Under the pieces are notes generated by a model that saw nothing but the letters and a program-made list of their open reading frames with translations, was not told the origin of the DNA and made no database searches. This document shows positions 17,450-26,043 of a DNA stretch of 64,000 nucleotides, piece after piece. The stretch is from positions 310,001-374,000 of the forward strand of contig NZ_JAIWJA010000004.1 in the NCBI RefSeq assembly GCF_020515695.1. Reading direction: 5' to 3'. Position 1 is the first letter of the stretch. Every line of letters starts with the position of its first letter. Position numbers and translations under genes: made by a program. Origin of the DNA: Pseudomonas sp. MWU16-30317. Its GTDB lineage: Bacteria; Pseudomonadota; Gammaproteobacteria; Pseudomonadales; Pseudomonadaceae.

Positions 17450-18666
17450 GCAGCGGCCCCGCGCGGCTTGAGTCTGGCGCAGGCGCTGGCAATGCGTTTG
17501 CCGGCTTCGGCAACACTGTCGGTGGCGGTCGCGATGGACAATCGGAACCACGGCGACAGGCCGTAGGCGCTGCCAGCCACGGCGGCCACGCCCTCCTCCA
17601 GCAACCAGTCGACCAGATCGTTGTCGCTGTCGATAACCTGGCCGCCCGGCGTGCTGCGGCCGATCAGGTCAGCGCAACGGATAAACACAAAGAATCCACC
17701 TTCGGGCTCGAGCACTTGCAGGCCTTCGACCTCGCTCAGCGCCTGCACCAGCAGATCACGGCGTTCACGGTAGGCGGCCACCTGTGGCTGGAGAAACTCC
17801 AGGCCGCCTTCGAAGGCGGCCAGTGCGGCGGCCTGGCCAACCGACGAAGCCCCTGATGCCGACTGCGACTGCACCACGGCCATGGCCTGGACGAGTTTTT
17901 GCGGGCCGGCACCGAAGCCGATGCGCCAGCCGGTCATGGCGTAGGTCTTGGAGACGCCACCGACCAACAGGCTGCGCGCCTTGAAATCAGGCGCTACGTT
18001 GAGCAGGTTGAGGGGCTGGCCGCCATCGAAGCGAATGTGTTCGTAGAGCTCATCCAGCAGCACCAGCACCTGCGGATGACGGCGCAGCACCACCGCCAGT
18101 GCTTGCAGCTCCGCAGCGCTGTACACGGCGCCGCTGGGGTTGCTCGGGCTGTTGAGGATCAACCAGCGGGTGCGCGGCCCGATCGCCGCTTCGAGCTGCG
18201 CCGGGGTGAGTTTGCAGCCGTGCTCGAGCGGGCATTCCAGCAGGATCGGCACGCCGCCGTTGAAGCGCACGCTGTCCGGGAAGGTCGGCCAGTACGGCAC
18301 CGGCACCAGGACTTCGTCGCCGTCGTCCAGGGTGGCAGCGAAGGCGTTGAAGATGATGCCTTTGGCGCCGTTGGCGACGACGATCTGCCCCAGCTCGTAG
18401 GCCAGGCGGTTCTCGTCCTGCAACTTGCGCTGGATGGCCAGGCGCAGGGCTTTCACGCCCGGCGTCGCGGTGTATTTGGTGGCGCCGCGCTCGATGGCCG
18501 CGTAGGCCGCCTGCTTGATGTGCTCGGGGGTGTCGAAGTCCGGCTCGCCGGTGGTCAGGTCGAGAATGTCGCGACCCGCTTCACGCAATTCGGTGACCCG
18601 CGATTTGGCCGCGGCATTGGCCGACAGCGAGACGCGTTGCACGCGTTGGGACAGTTGCAGACTCAT
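17446..18666 (-). CDS. PLP-dependent aminotransferase class I/II (aspartate-aminotransferase-like)
   Basis: A 406-residue fold-type I aminotransferase. The PLP lysine is K240 in VGGVSKTYAMTGWRIGF; LNSPSNPSGAVY, LLDELYEH and TTGEPDFDTPEHI are the standard subgroup I-beta motifs. Such enzymes transfer the amino group of aspartate, aromatic or sulfur amino acids to 2-oxoglutarate. In this operon, between an FAD-linked oxidase and an amino-acid importer, a plausible role is to convert an imported amino acid, perhaps cysteine or an S-substituted cysteine, to its 2-oxo acid. Stop-start overlaps on both sides tie it to its neighbours. Substrate is inferred only. Confidence 0.9.
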   Translation of the reverse strand: MSLQLSQRVQRVSLSANAAAKSRVTELREAGRDILDLTTGEPDFDTPEHIKQAAYAAIERGATKYTATPGVKALRLAIQRKLQDENRLAYELGQIVVANGAKGIIFNAFAATLDDGDEVLVPVPYWPTFPDSVRFNGGVPILLECPLEHGCKLTPAQLEAAIGPRTRWLILNSPSNPSGAVYSAAELQALAVVLRRHPQVLVLLDELYEHIRFDGGQPLNLLNVAPDFKARSLLVGGVSKTYAMTGWRIGFGAGPQKLVQAMAVVQSQSASGASSVGQAAALAAFEGGLEFLQPQVAAYRERRDLLVQALSEVEGLQVLEPEGGFFVFIRCADLIGRSTPGGQVIDSDNDLVDWLLEEGVAAVAGSAYGLSPWFRLSIATATDSVAEAGKRIASACARLKPRGAAA

Positions 18667-20081
18667 GAGGCCTCCAGCGGCAGGACCTTGCCGGGGTTGA
18701 GCAGATTGTGGGGATCGAGGGCCTGCTTGATGCGACGCATCAGGTTGAGCTCTACCTGGCTTTTGTAGCGTGGCAGCAGGTCGCGCTTGCGCTGGCCGAC
18801 GCCGTGCTCGGCGCTGATCGAACCGCCAAAGGCGTGGGCGCTGTCGTGCACGAGCTGGCTGAGCACGGCGTAATGCACCATGTGCTCGGCGACGCTGGAG
18901 TTCAGCGGGTGAGCGACGTTGTAGTGCAGGTTGCCGTCGCCCAGATGGCCGAAGGTGAAATTGCGCACGCCGGGGAAGTGCTGCTGCAGCACGGCGTCGG
19001 TGTGCTCGACGAACTCATTGATGCGCGAGACCGGCAGCGAGATGTCGTGCTTCATGTTGCGCCCGGCGCGGGCCTGGGCTTCGCTCATGTTTTCGCGCAG
19101 CTGCCACATGGCTTCGCTCTGGGCCAGGCTCTGGGCGATGACCGCGTCTTCGATCAATTGGCTTTCCAGCGCGCTGCCGAGCACGGCTTCAAACAGGGCG
19201 CGGGCGCTGTCCTCGGCTTGCGGGTGGGACAGCTCGATCAAGGCGTACCAAGGCTGCGCGCGTTCACCGAACGGGAGCACCGACTCGGGAAACTGTTGTT
19301 GCAGCAAGGTCAGGCACGCTGCCGAGAGCAATTCGAAGGCGGTCAGGCTGGCGCCGAAGCCGCCGCGCGCATGGGACAGAAAGCCCACGGCGGCGGCCAA
19401 GGTGGGGAAAGCGACGAATGCGGTGCAGCGCGACTCGGGCAGCGGAAACAGTTTCAGCGTTGCTGCAGTGATGATGCCCAGGGTGCCTTCGCTGCCGATG
19501 TACAGGTCGCGCAGGTCGTAGCCGGTGTTGTCTTTGCGCAGCCCGCGCAGGCCGTGCCAGATCTCGCCTTCGGCGGTGACCACTTCCAGGCCCAACGTCA
19601 GCTCGCGGGTGTTGCCATAGCGCAGCACCCCGGTGCCACCGGCGTTGGTGCCGAGGTTGCCACCGATGGTGCAGCTGCCTTCGGCGCCCAGGCTCAAGGG
19701 GAACAGGCGCCCTACGTTGCGTGCGGCGGTCTGCACGTTGGCGAGAATGCAGCCGGCTTCGACGATGAGGGTGTCGTTGTCGGTGTCTACGTCGCGCACG
19801 CGGTTCATGCGGTCGAGCAACAGCAGCACCGAGCGGCCGCTGTCGTCAGGGGTCGCGCCGGCCATCAAGCCGGTGTTGCCGCCCTGCACCACCACCGGCG
19901 CCGAATAGGCCGCACAGGCGCGGACCACGGCGGCAACCTCTTCAGTGGAGCCAGGGTGAACGATGGCGGCGACGCGGCCGTGGTATTGGCGATGCTTGTC
20001 GCTCAGGACCGCCAGGCTGCTGTCCTCAGCTTGCACGTAACGCTCGCCGAGCAACGCCTGCAGGGTGGCGAACAAGCTCAT
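18663..20081 (-). CDS. FAD-binding oxidase (GlcD/D-2-hydroxyglutarate dehydrogenase family)
   Basis: This 472-residue protein has the PCMH-type FAD domain (residues about 35-215) with VVVQGGNTGLMAGATP and GGNLGTNAGGTGVLRYGN. It also has the FAD-oxidase C domain (about 215-465) with GHLGDGNLHYNV and SAEHGVGQRKRD, which holds the metal-binding histidines of D-2-hydroxyacid dehydrogenases. It oxidises a D-2-hydroxy acid to the 2-oxo acid. Directly upstream of an aminotransferase, the pair could interconvert a hydroxy acid, oxo acid and amino acid. The start overlaps the binding-protein stop (ATGA). A related but distinct enzyme is encoded at 32011-33399. Confidence 0.9.
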   Translation of the reverse strand: MSLFATLQALLGERYVQAEDSSLAVLSDKHRQYHGRVAAIVHPGSTEEVAAVVRACAAYSAPVVVQGGNTGLMAGATPDDSGRSVLLLLDRMNRVRDVDTDNDTLIVEAGCILANVQTAARNVGRLFPLSLGAEGSCTIGGNLGTNAGGTGVLRYGNTRELTLGLEVVTAEGEIWHGLRGLRKDNTGYDLRDLYIGSEGTLGIITAATLKLFPLPESRCTAFVAFPTLAAAVGFLSHARGGFGASLTAFELLSAACLTLLQQQFPESVLPFGERAQPWYALIELSHPQAEDSARALFEAVLGSALESQLIEDAVIAQSLAQSEAMWQLRENMSEAQARAGRNMKHDISLPVSRINEFVEHTDAVLQQHFPGVRNFTFGHLGDGNLHYNVAHPLNSSVAEHMVHYAVLSQLVHDSAHAFGGSISAEHGVGQRKRDLLPRYKSQVELNLMRRIKQALDPHNLLNPGKVLPLEAS

Positions 20082-20917
20082 TGCGCGGCGGCCTGCAACG
20101 GCGCCGCGTCTTTGTACTTTTCGTGCAGGGCCAGCAGCGCGGCGGAGGGGTGCATGCCGGTGCGGTTGCCCAGTTCGATCAACCAGCCGGAGCGGTGCCA
20201 GTCACGCACGATGGCGTCGATGCGCGCCTGGGTATCGTGCTCGCCCTTGCGCACCCAGATCACCGAATCGGACGGGATCAGATCGGTGGGCAGCGGGATT
20301 TCGTAGTCGGCCCATTCGGCGTTATCCAGCAAGCCGTGCATGGTCGGGCTGACGTGCACCGCGGCTACGCAACCATTGCCACGCAGCGACAGCAGCGACT
20401 CGGACTGACTGCGGAAAGCCTTGATCTGCGCGCCGTACTGCTGTTGCAGCGGCTCGATGAAGTTGCTGCCCTGGGACACGCACACCGGCTTGCCCTTGAG
20501 GTCGGCCCAGCTCTTGATGCCGGCACCCTTGCGGATGATCGCCGCGCCACCGACCTGTTCGTACGGGGTCGGCACGTAGTCGAGAATCTGCGCGCGCTCG
20601 TCGGTGTACTGCATGTTGGCGATCAGCACGTCGACCTTGCCCTGCTGCAGGAACTGCACACGGTTGGGCGCCAGCACAGAGACGGTTTCGGTGGCCACGC
20701 CCAGGCGCTTGCCTAGCTCTTTGGCCAGCTCGACGTTGTAGCCTTCCTGTTCGCGGGTCTGCGGGTTGATGGTGCCAAACGGCGCGCCGGTGAGCATCAC
20801 GCCCACGCTGATCTGGTGGCGTTGCTGGATCTTGTCGAGGGTGGCATCGGCGTGGGCGACGCCCAGGCTGAGGCTGCAGAGCACCGCGAGGGTGGCGGCG
20901 ATTGGGGTTTTCATCAT
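20078..20917 (-). CDS. amino-acid ABC transporter substrate-binding protein, family 3 (copy 2)
   Basis: A 279-residue periplasmic receptor with an N-terminal signal peptide (TPIAATLAVLCSLSLGVAHA). The family-3 start DATLDKIQQRHQISVGV, the GYNVELAKELGKRLG segment and the TDERAQILDYVPTPY hinge are clear. It is the same length as the gene just upstream and aligns with it throughout (for example NRVQFLQQGKVDVLIANM against NRVQFLQQGKVDLLIANM), so the two arose by tandem duplication. It is coupled to the FAD oxidase gene. Having two receptors for one channel can widen ligand range. Confidence 0.92.
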   Translation of the reverse strand: MMKTPIAATLAVLCSLSLGVAHADATLDKIQQRHQISVGVMLTGAPFGTINPQTREQEGYNVELAKELGKRLGVATETVSVLAPNRVQFLQQGKVDVLIANMQYTDERAQILDYVPTPYEQVGGAAIIRKGAGIKSWADLKGKPVCVSQGSNFIEPLQQQYGAQIKAFRSQSESLLSLRGNGCVAAVHVSPTMHGLLDNAEWADYEIPLPTDLIPSDSVIWVRKGEHDTQARIDAIVRDWHRSGWLIELGNRTGMHPSAALLALHEKYKDAAPLQAAAQ

Positions 20918-20936
20918 CAGGTCCTTATCGGAGTAT

Positions 20937-21776
20937 TCAGGCGCCTTCGGCGCTCAGCTCTTTATGCAGCTTGACCAGCGTTGGCGAGGCCGGGGTGATG
21001 TGGTTACTGCTCTCGTGCTCGATCAGCCAACCGCTGCGGTGCCAGCCTTTGACGATGGGGTCGAGGCGCGCCTGGGTGTCGGTTTCGCCGAGGCGGGTCC
21101 AGATCACCGAAGGGGCCGGATTGAGTTCCGGGGTAATCGCGCGGTAGGCCTGCCATTCATCGCCACGGGCCAGCAGTGGGTTGATCAACGTGGCGTCGTG
21201 CACGGCGGCAACGCAGTTGTTGCCGCGAAAGGCCAGCAGCGACTCGGCGGAGCCTTTGAAGGCTTTGAGCTCACCGCCCAGTTGGGTGATCGCCGGGATG
21301 TAGCTGCTGCCTTGGGAGATGCACACCGGCTGGCCCTTGAGGTCGGCCCAGGCGTGGTAAGGGCTGTCGGCGCGCACCAGCGCCGTGCCGCCCACGGTGT
21401 AGAACGGGGTGGCCACGTGGCCGAGGATCTTGTCGCGCTCGGCGGTCCATTCCATGTTGGCGATCAGCAGATCGACCTTGCCCTGCTGCAGGAACTGCAC
21501 GCGGTTGGCAGGCAGCACCGAGACCAGCTCGACCTCGACGCCCAGCTGGCGGGCCAGGTCGTTGGCCATGTCGACGTTCAGGCCGACCGGTTTCTGCGTG
21601 CTGGGGTCGATGGCGCCGAACGGGCCGCCGGACAGCAGCACGCCGATCACCACTTTGTGGCGCTCCTGGATCTTGTCCAGCGTGGCATCTGCATGGGCTG
21701 TCGCGCAGACGCTTAGCGTGGCGGCAGCGACCAGAGCACTCAGTACCTGAACACGAGCCTTGAACAGTAACGACAT
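20937..21776 (-). CDS. amino-acid ABC transporter substrate-binding protein, family 3 (copy 1)
   Basis: From the ATG at 21776, behind the strong AAGGGGGG ribosome site, this encodes 279 residues with a signal peptide (LSALVAAATLSVCATAHA). The mature part runs DATLDKIQERHKVVIGVLL, GLNVDMANDLARQLG and TAERDKILGHVATPF, the family-3 solute receptor pattern. A longer frame to 21857 has no ribosome site and is rejected. It is the first gene of the minus-strand operon and 19 bases ahead of its duplicate. Operon context suggests cystine or a related sulfur amino acid. Confidence 0.92.
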   Translation of the reverse strand: MSLLFKARVQVLSALVAAATLSVCATAHADATLDKIQERHKVVIGVLLSGGPFGAIDPSTQKPVGLNVDMANDLARQLGVEVELVSVLPANRVQFLQQGKVDLLIANMEWTAERDKILGHVATPFYTVGGTALVRADSPYHAWADLKGQPVCISQGSSYIPAITQLGGELKAFKGSAESLLAFRGNNCVAAVHDATLINPLLARGDEWQAYRAITPELNPAPSVIWTRLGETDTQARLDPIVKGWHRSGWLIEHESSNHITPASPTLVKLHKELSAEGA

Positions 21777-22124
21777 GATGAACCCCCCTTCCCTGCCGCA
21801 AAAGGCGGCGCAATGGTGGGGCATGCTAGGGAGTTGGCGGGGCGGAAGGAAATTCAAATATCTAATATTGTTATAACTTAAAAGTCAGCCGGGCGTATCC
21901 GCCGGGCGCCTGACCTAGAAACATTGGGCTTCAGGTTTATGAGGATGGGGCTTTACATCCAAATACATAATGATTTTTAATGTTTTATCGTTGAATGCTT
22001 AAGCGTTGCGGACTGCTTTGCAAGGCTCGCTCCCACAGTGCCAACAGGTCCAGCGTCATGCACCTGTGGGGGCAAGGCTTGCGCGCGAAGAGGCCCTCAA
22101 GATCGCCCCACCTGGACCCTGCCA
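21777..22124. promoter_or_regulatory. divergent control region between sulfur operon and LysR gene
   Basis: These 348 bases hold no gene. Between 21850 and 21885 there is a sharp AT-rich block (AAATATCTAATATTGTTATA) in otherwise GC-rich DNA, the right place for the promoter and LysR-type binding site of the minus-strand operon. A second AT-rich block at 21950-21990 (TTTACA near 21952, TTTTAA near 21975) could serve the LysR gene. The right third, from about 22013, is a REP-like element. Exact promoter hexamers are not certain. Confidence 0.5.
22013..22095. repeat. REP-like inverted element
   Basis: GCAAGGCTCGCTCCCACAG and the later CTGTGGGGGCAAGGCTTGCG are inverted halves of the second REP family in this window, ending at GAAGAGGCCC just ahead of the LysR start. 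Confidence 0.75.
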
Positions 22125-22982
22125 ATGACCCAATCCACCCTGGAACTCGAGCTCCTGCGCACCTTCGTCGCCGTGGCCGACCAAGCCAGTTTCGGCGCCG
22201 CCGGGCGACAGCTGGGGCGCACGCAATCGTCCGTGACCCAGCACATGCAGCGCCTGGAGCAGCAAGCCGGCGTCAGCCTGTTCCACAAACAAGGCCGGCA
22301 AAAAGCCCTCACCGACGCCGGCCGCCAACTGCTGCGCCACGCCCGGCAGATGCTCGCCCTCAACGACGACATCCTTGACCGCCTGCGGGACAACAGCTTG
22401 AGCGGCATGCTGCGCATCGGCTCGCCCCACGACATCGCCGACACCATCCTGCCGCCGATCCTCAGCCATATCGCCCGCTCGGCGCCGAACCTGCGCCTGG
22501 AAATCGACGTCGGCCGCAGCCCGTTCCTGATGGACGATCTGCACCGCGGTAAAGTCGACATGATCATCTCGACCCGCACCGACCCGACCCTGCAAGGCTT
22601 CGCCCTGCGCACCTCGCCGGTGTGGTGGATCTGCGCGGCGCAGTATCAGCACGACCCCTCGCAACCGCTGCCGCTGGTGGTGGTGGATGAACCGAGCATC
22701 TTCCGCCGGGTGGCGCTGGAGGCCTTGGAAGCGCACAACATCCCGTGGCGCCAGGCCTATCTGGCCTCCAACCTGATCGGCATCAAGGCGGCAGTGCGGG
22801 CAGGGCTGGGGGTCACCGCGCGGAGCATGGAAATGGTCGGCCCGGACATGCGCGTGCTGGGTGAAAGCGATGGGTTGCCGCGGCTGCCAGATGTGACGTA
22901 TTACCTGTGGGTGCGGCGTAACGCGGTGAATCCGTTGGTGCAGAAGGCTTATGAGCTGATCCGGACGAGTCAGGGGTTGTGA
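22125..22982 (+). CDS. LysR-family transcriptional regulator
   Basis: The start at 22125 (MTQSTLELELLRTFVAV) gives 285 residues, normal for the family; an earlier in-frame start would place 29 residues inside the REP. The winged helix-turn-helix is residues 6-65 (GAAGRQLGRTQSSVTQHMQRLEQQAG), followed by the periplasmic-binding-like sensor domain (LSGMLRIGSPHDIADTILPPIL onward). It is divergent from the eleven-gene sulfur operon and is the best candidate for its regulator. It is not long enough to be CysB. The inducer is unknown. Confidence 0.9.
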   Translation: MTQSTLELELLRTFVAVADQASFGAAGRQLGRTQSSVTQHMQRLEQQAGVSLFHKQGRQKALTDAGRQLLRHARQMLALNDDILDRLRDNSLSGMLRIGSPHDIADTILPPILSHIARSAPNLRLEIDVGRSPFLMDDLHRGKVDMIISTRTDPTLQGFALRTSPVWWICAAQYQHDPSQPLPLVVVDEPSIFRRVALEALEAHNIPWRQAYLASNLIGIKAAVRAGLGVTARSMEMVGPDMRVLGESDGLPRLPDVTYYLWVRRNAVNPLVQKAYELIRTSQGL

Positions 22983-22983
22983 G

Positions 22984-23078
22984 GGCTTTTTGCGGGCAAG
23001 CTTTGCTCCCACGGTGCTAGCCGATCTTGAGTCGCACACCTGTGAGAGCAAGGCTGCGCGTTCGGCGGCGAAGAGGCC
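22984..23078. repeat. REP-like inverted element
   Basis: TGCGGGCAAGCTTTGCTCCCAC and the later GTGAGAGCAAGGCTGCGCGTTCG are inverted halves of the GCGGGCAAGC REP family. The element sits between two convergent LysR genes. Confidence 0.75.
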
Positions 23079-23096
23079 ATCCGCATCAACACCCCC

Positions 23097-23981
23097 CTAC
23101 CCCCAACCGTTAGCCTCGTCGATAAAGTGCATCACCGCACTCGAACGCTCATCGATACGGCAAATCAACGACAGTTCACTGACCATCTCCGGCTGAGGCA
23201 GCTCGATGAAATGCACCCCCGGCATGCTCAGTTGAGCCAAGGTCTGGGGCACGATGCTGATGCCGATCCCCGCCGCTACCAGCCCGGGGATGCTCATCAG
23301 CGACGGCACGTGAAGGATGTCCTGCGGGTGCAATTGATACGGACGGCACGCTTGCAGGGTATGGGACGTCAGGCCGATACCCGTCGGGTCCTGCAGGAAC
23401 ACGAAGCGCTCGTTGCGCAGGCTCGCCAGTTCGCCATTGAAGCCGGCCATCAGTCCGTGATTGTCCGGCACCAGCAGCACCAGCGGGCACTGGCTGAAGC
23501 TGTGGGTGCGCAGGCGCTCGGGCAGGTGGTCCTTGAATACCCGAGCGAAGCCCAGGTCCAGGTCGTGGCCGAGCAACTGCTCGAACTGCGTGCGAATACC
23601 GGCATCTACCAGCGATACCTTCACGCCGGGGAACGCGGTGAAGTAATGGCGCAGCAACTGCGGCAGGTTCGGCTCCAGCAGCGCCGAGTGGTAGCCAAGC
23701 TTGATCTCCCCCACTTCGCCACGCCGTGCCTGCCGCGCCGCCGCCACCGCCAGATCGCTCGATGCAATGGCTTGGCGGGCATGGGGTGCGAAGGCATGGC
23801 CAGCTGCGGTAAGTATCACTCCGCGGTTCTGCCGTTTGAACAACACCAGCCCCAGCTCGTGCTCCAGGGTGCGGATCAACTGGCTGAGCGCCGGCTGCGC
23901 GATGCCCAACTGTTCGGCGGCACGGCTGAAATGCTGGAGCTCGGCCGCTGCGACGAAGGCCTTGAGGTGTCGTAATTCCAT
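23097..23981 (-). CDS. LysR-family transcriptional regulator of the adjacent MFS/aroQ operon
   Basis: A 294-residue LysR protein. The helix-turn-helix is residues 1-60 (HFSRAAEQLGIAQPALSQLIRTLEHELG), and the effector domain starts near residue 90 (GEIKLGYHSALLEPNLPQLL). It is transcribed away from the transporter gene at 24126, and a perfect dyad (24004-24029) lies between them, the usual LysR arrangement. Because the target operon encodes a shikimate/quinate-like transporter and a dehydroquinase, the inducer may be a hydroaromatic acid. That is an inference from neighbours. Confidence 0.9.
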   Translation of the reverse strand: MELRHLKAFVAAAELQHFSRAAEQLGIAQPALSQLIRTLEHELGLVLFKRQNRGVILTAAGHAFAPHARQAIASSDLAVAAARQARRGEVGEIKLGYHSALLEPNLPQLLRHYFTAFPGVKVSLVDAGIRTQFEQLLGHDLDLGFARVFKDHLPERLRTHSFSQCPLVLLVPDNHGLMAGFNGELASLRNERFVFLQDPTGIGLTSHTLQACRPYQLHPQDILHVPSLMSIPGLVAAGIGISIVPQTLAQLSMPGVHFIELPQPEMVSELSLICRIDERSSAVMHFIDEANGWG

Positions 23982-24003
23982 GGCACTCCGCCATAAGGTG
24001 AAC

Positions 24004-24029
24004 TTATCGATTTGTCGGGTTTTCGATAA
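24004..24029. promoter_or_regulatory. probable LysR-type operator, TTATCGA-N12-TCGATAA
   Basis: A perfect 7-bp dyad with a 12-base spacer lies in the 144-base gap between the LysR gene (ends at 23981 on the minus strand) and the MFS gene (24126). Spacing and location match LysR-type regulatory sites. No protein-DNA evidence is available from the sequence. Confidence 0.6.
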
Positions 24030-24125
24030 TTATCTTCTACTCCCGCAGGCGTACTGTCTACCCAGGTCGACAGCCCGCCCGGTGCGGCTATCGTCACCTT
24101 CATAACAACAATAACGAGGCCCAGC

Positions 24126-25493
24126 ATGAGCACTTCGTCCGCAACGCCGCACGACTCGCGCATGTCGCGCAAGGCCGTGACAGCCGCCACCCTCGGCACC
24201 GCCTTGGAGTGGTTCGACTTCACCCTCTATGGCGCCGTGTCGGCGACCATTCTGCCCAAACTGTTCTTCCCGGCGATGGAGCCCACCGCCGGGCTGCTGG
24301 CCTCATTGGCGACCTTCGGCGTGGGCCTCGCGGCGCGACCACTGGGGGCGATCACCTGCGGCTACCTGGGCGACAAGCTGGGCCGCCGGCGCCTGATGCT
24401 CGCCACCGTGACATTGATGGGGCTGGCCTCGGTATTGATGGGCCTGCTGCCCACCTACAACCAGGTAGGGGTGTGGGCACCCATCTTGCTGGTGGTGTTG
24501 CGCATCATCCAAGGCTTCGCCCTGGGCGGTGAATCCACCGGCGCACAGTTGATGGCGCTTGAGCACGCCGCCCCCGATCGCCGCGGTCGCTATTCGGGGC
24601 TGCTGGGCATTTGCTCGCCTTTGAGCCAGATCCTTGCCAACGCCGTATTGCTCACCCTGGCCGGATTGCTCAGCGCCGAGCAGTTCGAGAGCTTCGGTTG
24701 GCGCATCCCCTTCGTGATGAGTTTCGTGCTGGTGCTGGTGGCGATCTTCATCCGTCTCAAGGTCGATGAAACGCCCGCCTTCGTCGCGTTGAAACAGACC
24801 CCGGTGAAGAAGGAGCGCAGCCCGCTCAAAGCGGCGCTGGGCAGCCATCGCAAGGCCATCCTGCGGCTGATGTTGTTCTTCTGCTCGCCGGCGGCGCTGT
24901 TCTACCTGATCGTGATTTTCACCCTCAGCTACCTCACCAAACACTTGGGCCTGAGCCAGTCGCTGGGCTTCAGCGCGCTGATGGTCGCCAATCTCTGCGC
25001 CATCGTCGGTGCCCTGGCTGGCGGTTACCTGTCGGACCGCTGGGGCCGGCGCAAGGCGTTGATGCTGGGATCGATCATGACCCTGGCGATCATGCTGGTG
25101 TACTTCCCGATCCTCGATACCCGCAACACCTTCGCCATCATGGCGATCATGGGCCTGTTCCTCGGCTTTACCCAGTTCCAGAGCGGGATCCAGCCAGTGG
25201 CTTTCGCCGAAGCCTTCCCCACTCAGGTGCGGTATTCCGGCTCGGCGCTGGCCTACACCGGCGCCAACCTGCTGGTCGGCGGGCCGATGCCGATGGTCGC
25301 CGTATGGCTGATGAGCCAATCGGGCAACTCGCCCTGGCCGCTGGTAGGCCTGTGCGCGGTGATCAACCTGGTGTCCCTGGCGATGATCGCCATCGGCCCG
25401 GAAACCCGCGGTGTCGATCTGGATCGCGTCACCGAAACGGCACCCGCCAGCCCCCAGAACCTCTCCACCTCCACACTCGTCGAGCAGCCATGA
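24126..25493 (+). CDS. MFS transporter, MHS family (shikimate/dicarboxylate type)
   Basis: A 455-residue twelve-helix permease of the metabolite:H+ symporter family (ShiA, KgtP, ProP relatives). Diagnostic features are GTALEWFDFTLYG in helix 1, the loop GYLGDKLGRRRLML between helices 2 and 3, and the second-half loop GYLSDRWGRRKALML. The ribosome site GAGG precedes the ATG. Its stop overlaps the dehydroquinase start (ATGATG), so the two are cotranslated. That pairing, plus the LysR divergence, points to uptake of quinate, shikimate or dehydroquinate-like compounds. The exact substrate is not provable from sequence. Confidence 0.9.
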   Translation: MSTSSATPHDSRMSRKAVTAATLGTALEWFDFTLYGAVSATILPKLFFPAMEPTAGLLASLATFGVGLAARPLGAITCGYLGDKLGRRRLMLATVTLMGLASVLMGLLPTYNQVGVWAPILLVVLRIIQGFALGGESTGAQLMALEHAAPDRRGRYSGLLGICSPLSQILANAVLLTLAGLLSAEQFESFGWRIPFVMSFVLVLVAIFIRLKVDETPAFVALKQTPVKKERSPLKAALGSHRKAILRLMLFFCSPAALFYLIVIFTLSYLTKHLGLSQSLGFSALMVANLCAIVGALAGGYLSDRWGRRKALMLGSIMTLAIMLVYFPILDTRNTFAIMAIMGLFLGFTQFQSGIQPVAFAEAFPTQVRYSGSALAYTGANLLVGGPMPMVAVWLMSQSGNSPWPLVGLCAVINLVSLAMIAIGPETRGVDLDRVTETAPASPQNLSTSTLVEQP

Positions 25494-25933
25494 TGAAAAC
25501 CGTGTACATCCTCAACGGCCCCAACCTCAATACCCTCGGCCGCCGCGAGCCGCACATCTACGGGCACACCACCTTGGCGCAGATCCAGCAGCTGTGCGAG
25601 CGCACGGCCGACGGCCTGGACCTGACGTGCGAGTTTCGCCAGACCAATCACGAAGGGGTGATGGTCGACTGGATTCAGGAGGCGTTCGACTGCGGGGCGG
25701 CGCTGATCATCAATCCGGCGGGGCTGTCGTTTCATTCGATCCCGGTGCTGGATGCGTTGAAGCTGATCGAAGCGCCGGTGGTGGAACTGCATTTGTCGAA
25801 CATCCATGCGCGGGATGAACTGCATCGGCATTCGATCATGTCGACGGTGGTGGATGGGGTGATTTGCGGGCTGGGGGCCAAGGGGTATGGCTTGGCGTTG
25901 CAGGCGGTGGCGGGGTTGCTGGAGGGGGACTGA
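25490..25933 (+). CDS. aroQ: type II 3-dehydroquinate dehydratase
   Basis: This 147-residue protein is a full type II dehydroquinase, which dehydrates 3-dehydroquinate to 3-dehydroshikimate through an anti-elimination. Visible motifs are ILNGPNLNTLGRREPHIYG (with the catalytic Arg/Tyr lid region), CEFRQTNHEGVMVDWI, IINPAGLSFHSI and ELHLSNIHARDELHRHS with the catalytic His. The start overlaps the transporter stop. Pseudomonads often carry several aroQ copies. This one, in a transporter unit under a LysR regulator, is likelier catabolic (quinate to protocatechuate route) than part of aromatic amino-acid synthesis. Confidence 0.93.
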   Translation: MMKTVYILNGPNLNTLGRREPHIYGHTTLAQIQQLCERTADGLDLTCEFRQTNHEGVMVDWIQEAFDCGAALIINPAGLSFHSIPVLDALKLIEAPVVELHLSNIHARDELHRHSIMSTVVDGVICGLGAKGYGLALQAVAGLLEGD

Positions 25934-26043
25934 GTAGCGGGTCGCTGGTGGCATGGGCCGAGGCACCCTTATAGAAATCCAGACCTTCATGGCTGAACCT
26001 CCAGCGATGCGGAACTCCCGTATCGCCGCAGGAACGGTGTTGC

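Noticed and set aside
18708..20306. A 532-codon plus-strand frame over the FAD oxidase
   Set aside because: It crosses two confirmed genes on the other strand, with no ribosome site or recognisable domain.
20937..21857. Longer start for the first binding protein at 21857
   Set aside because: The 27 extra residues are not a signal peptide and have no ribosome site; the ATG at 21776 has AAGGGGGG and is followed directly by a good signal peptide.
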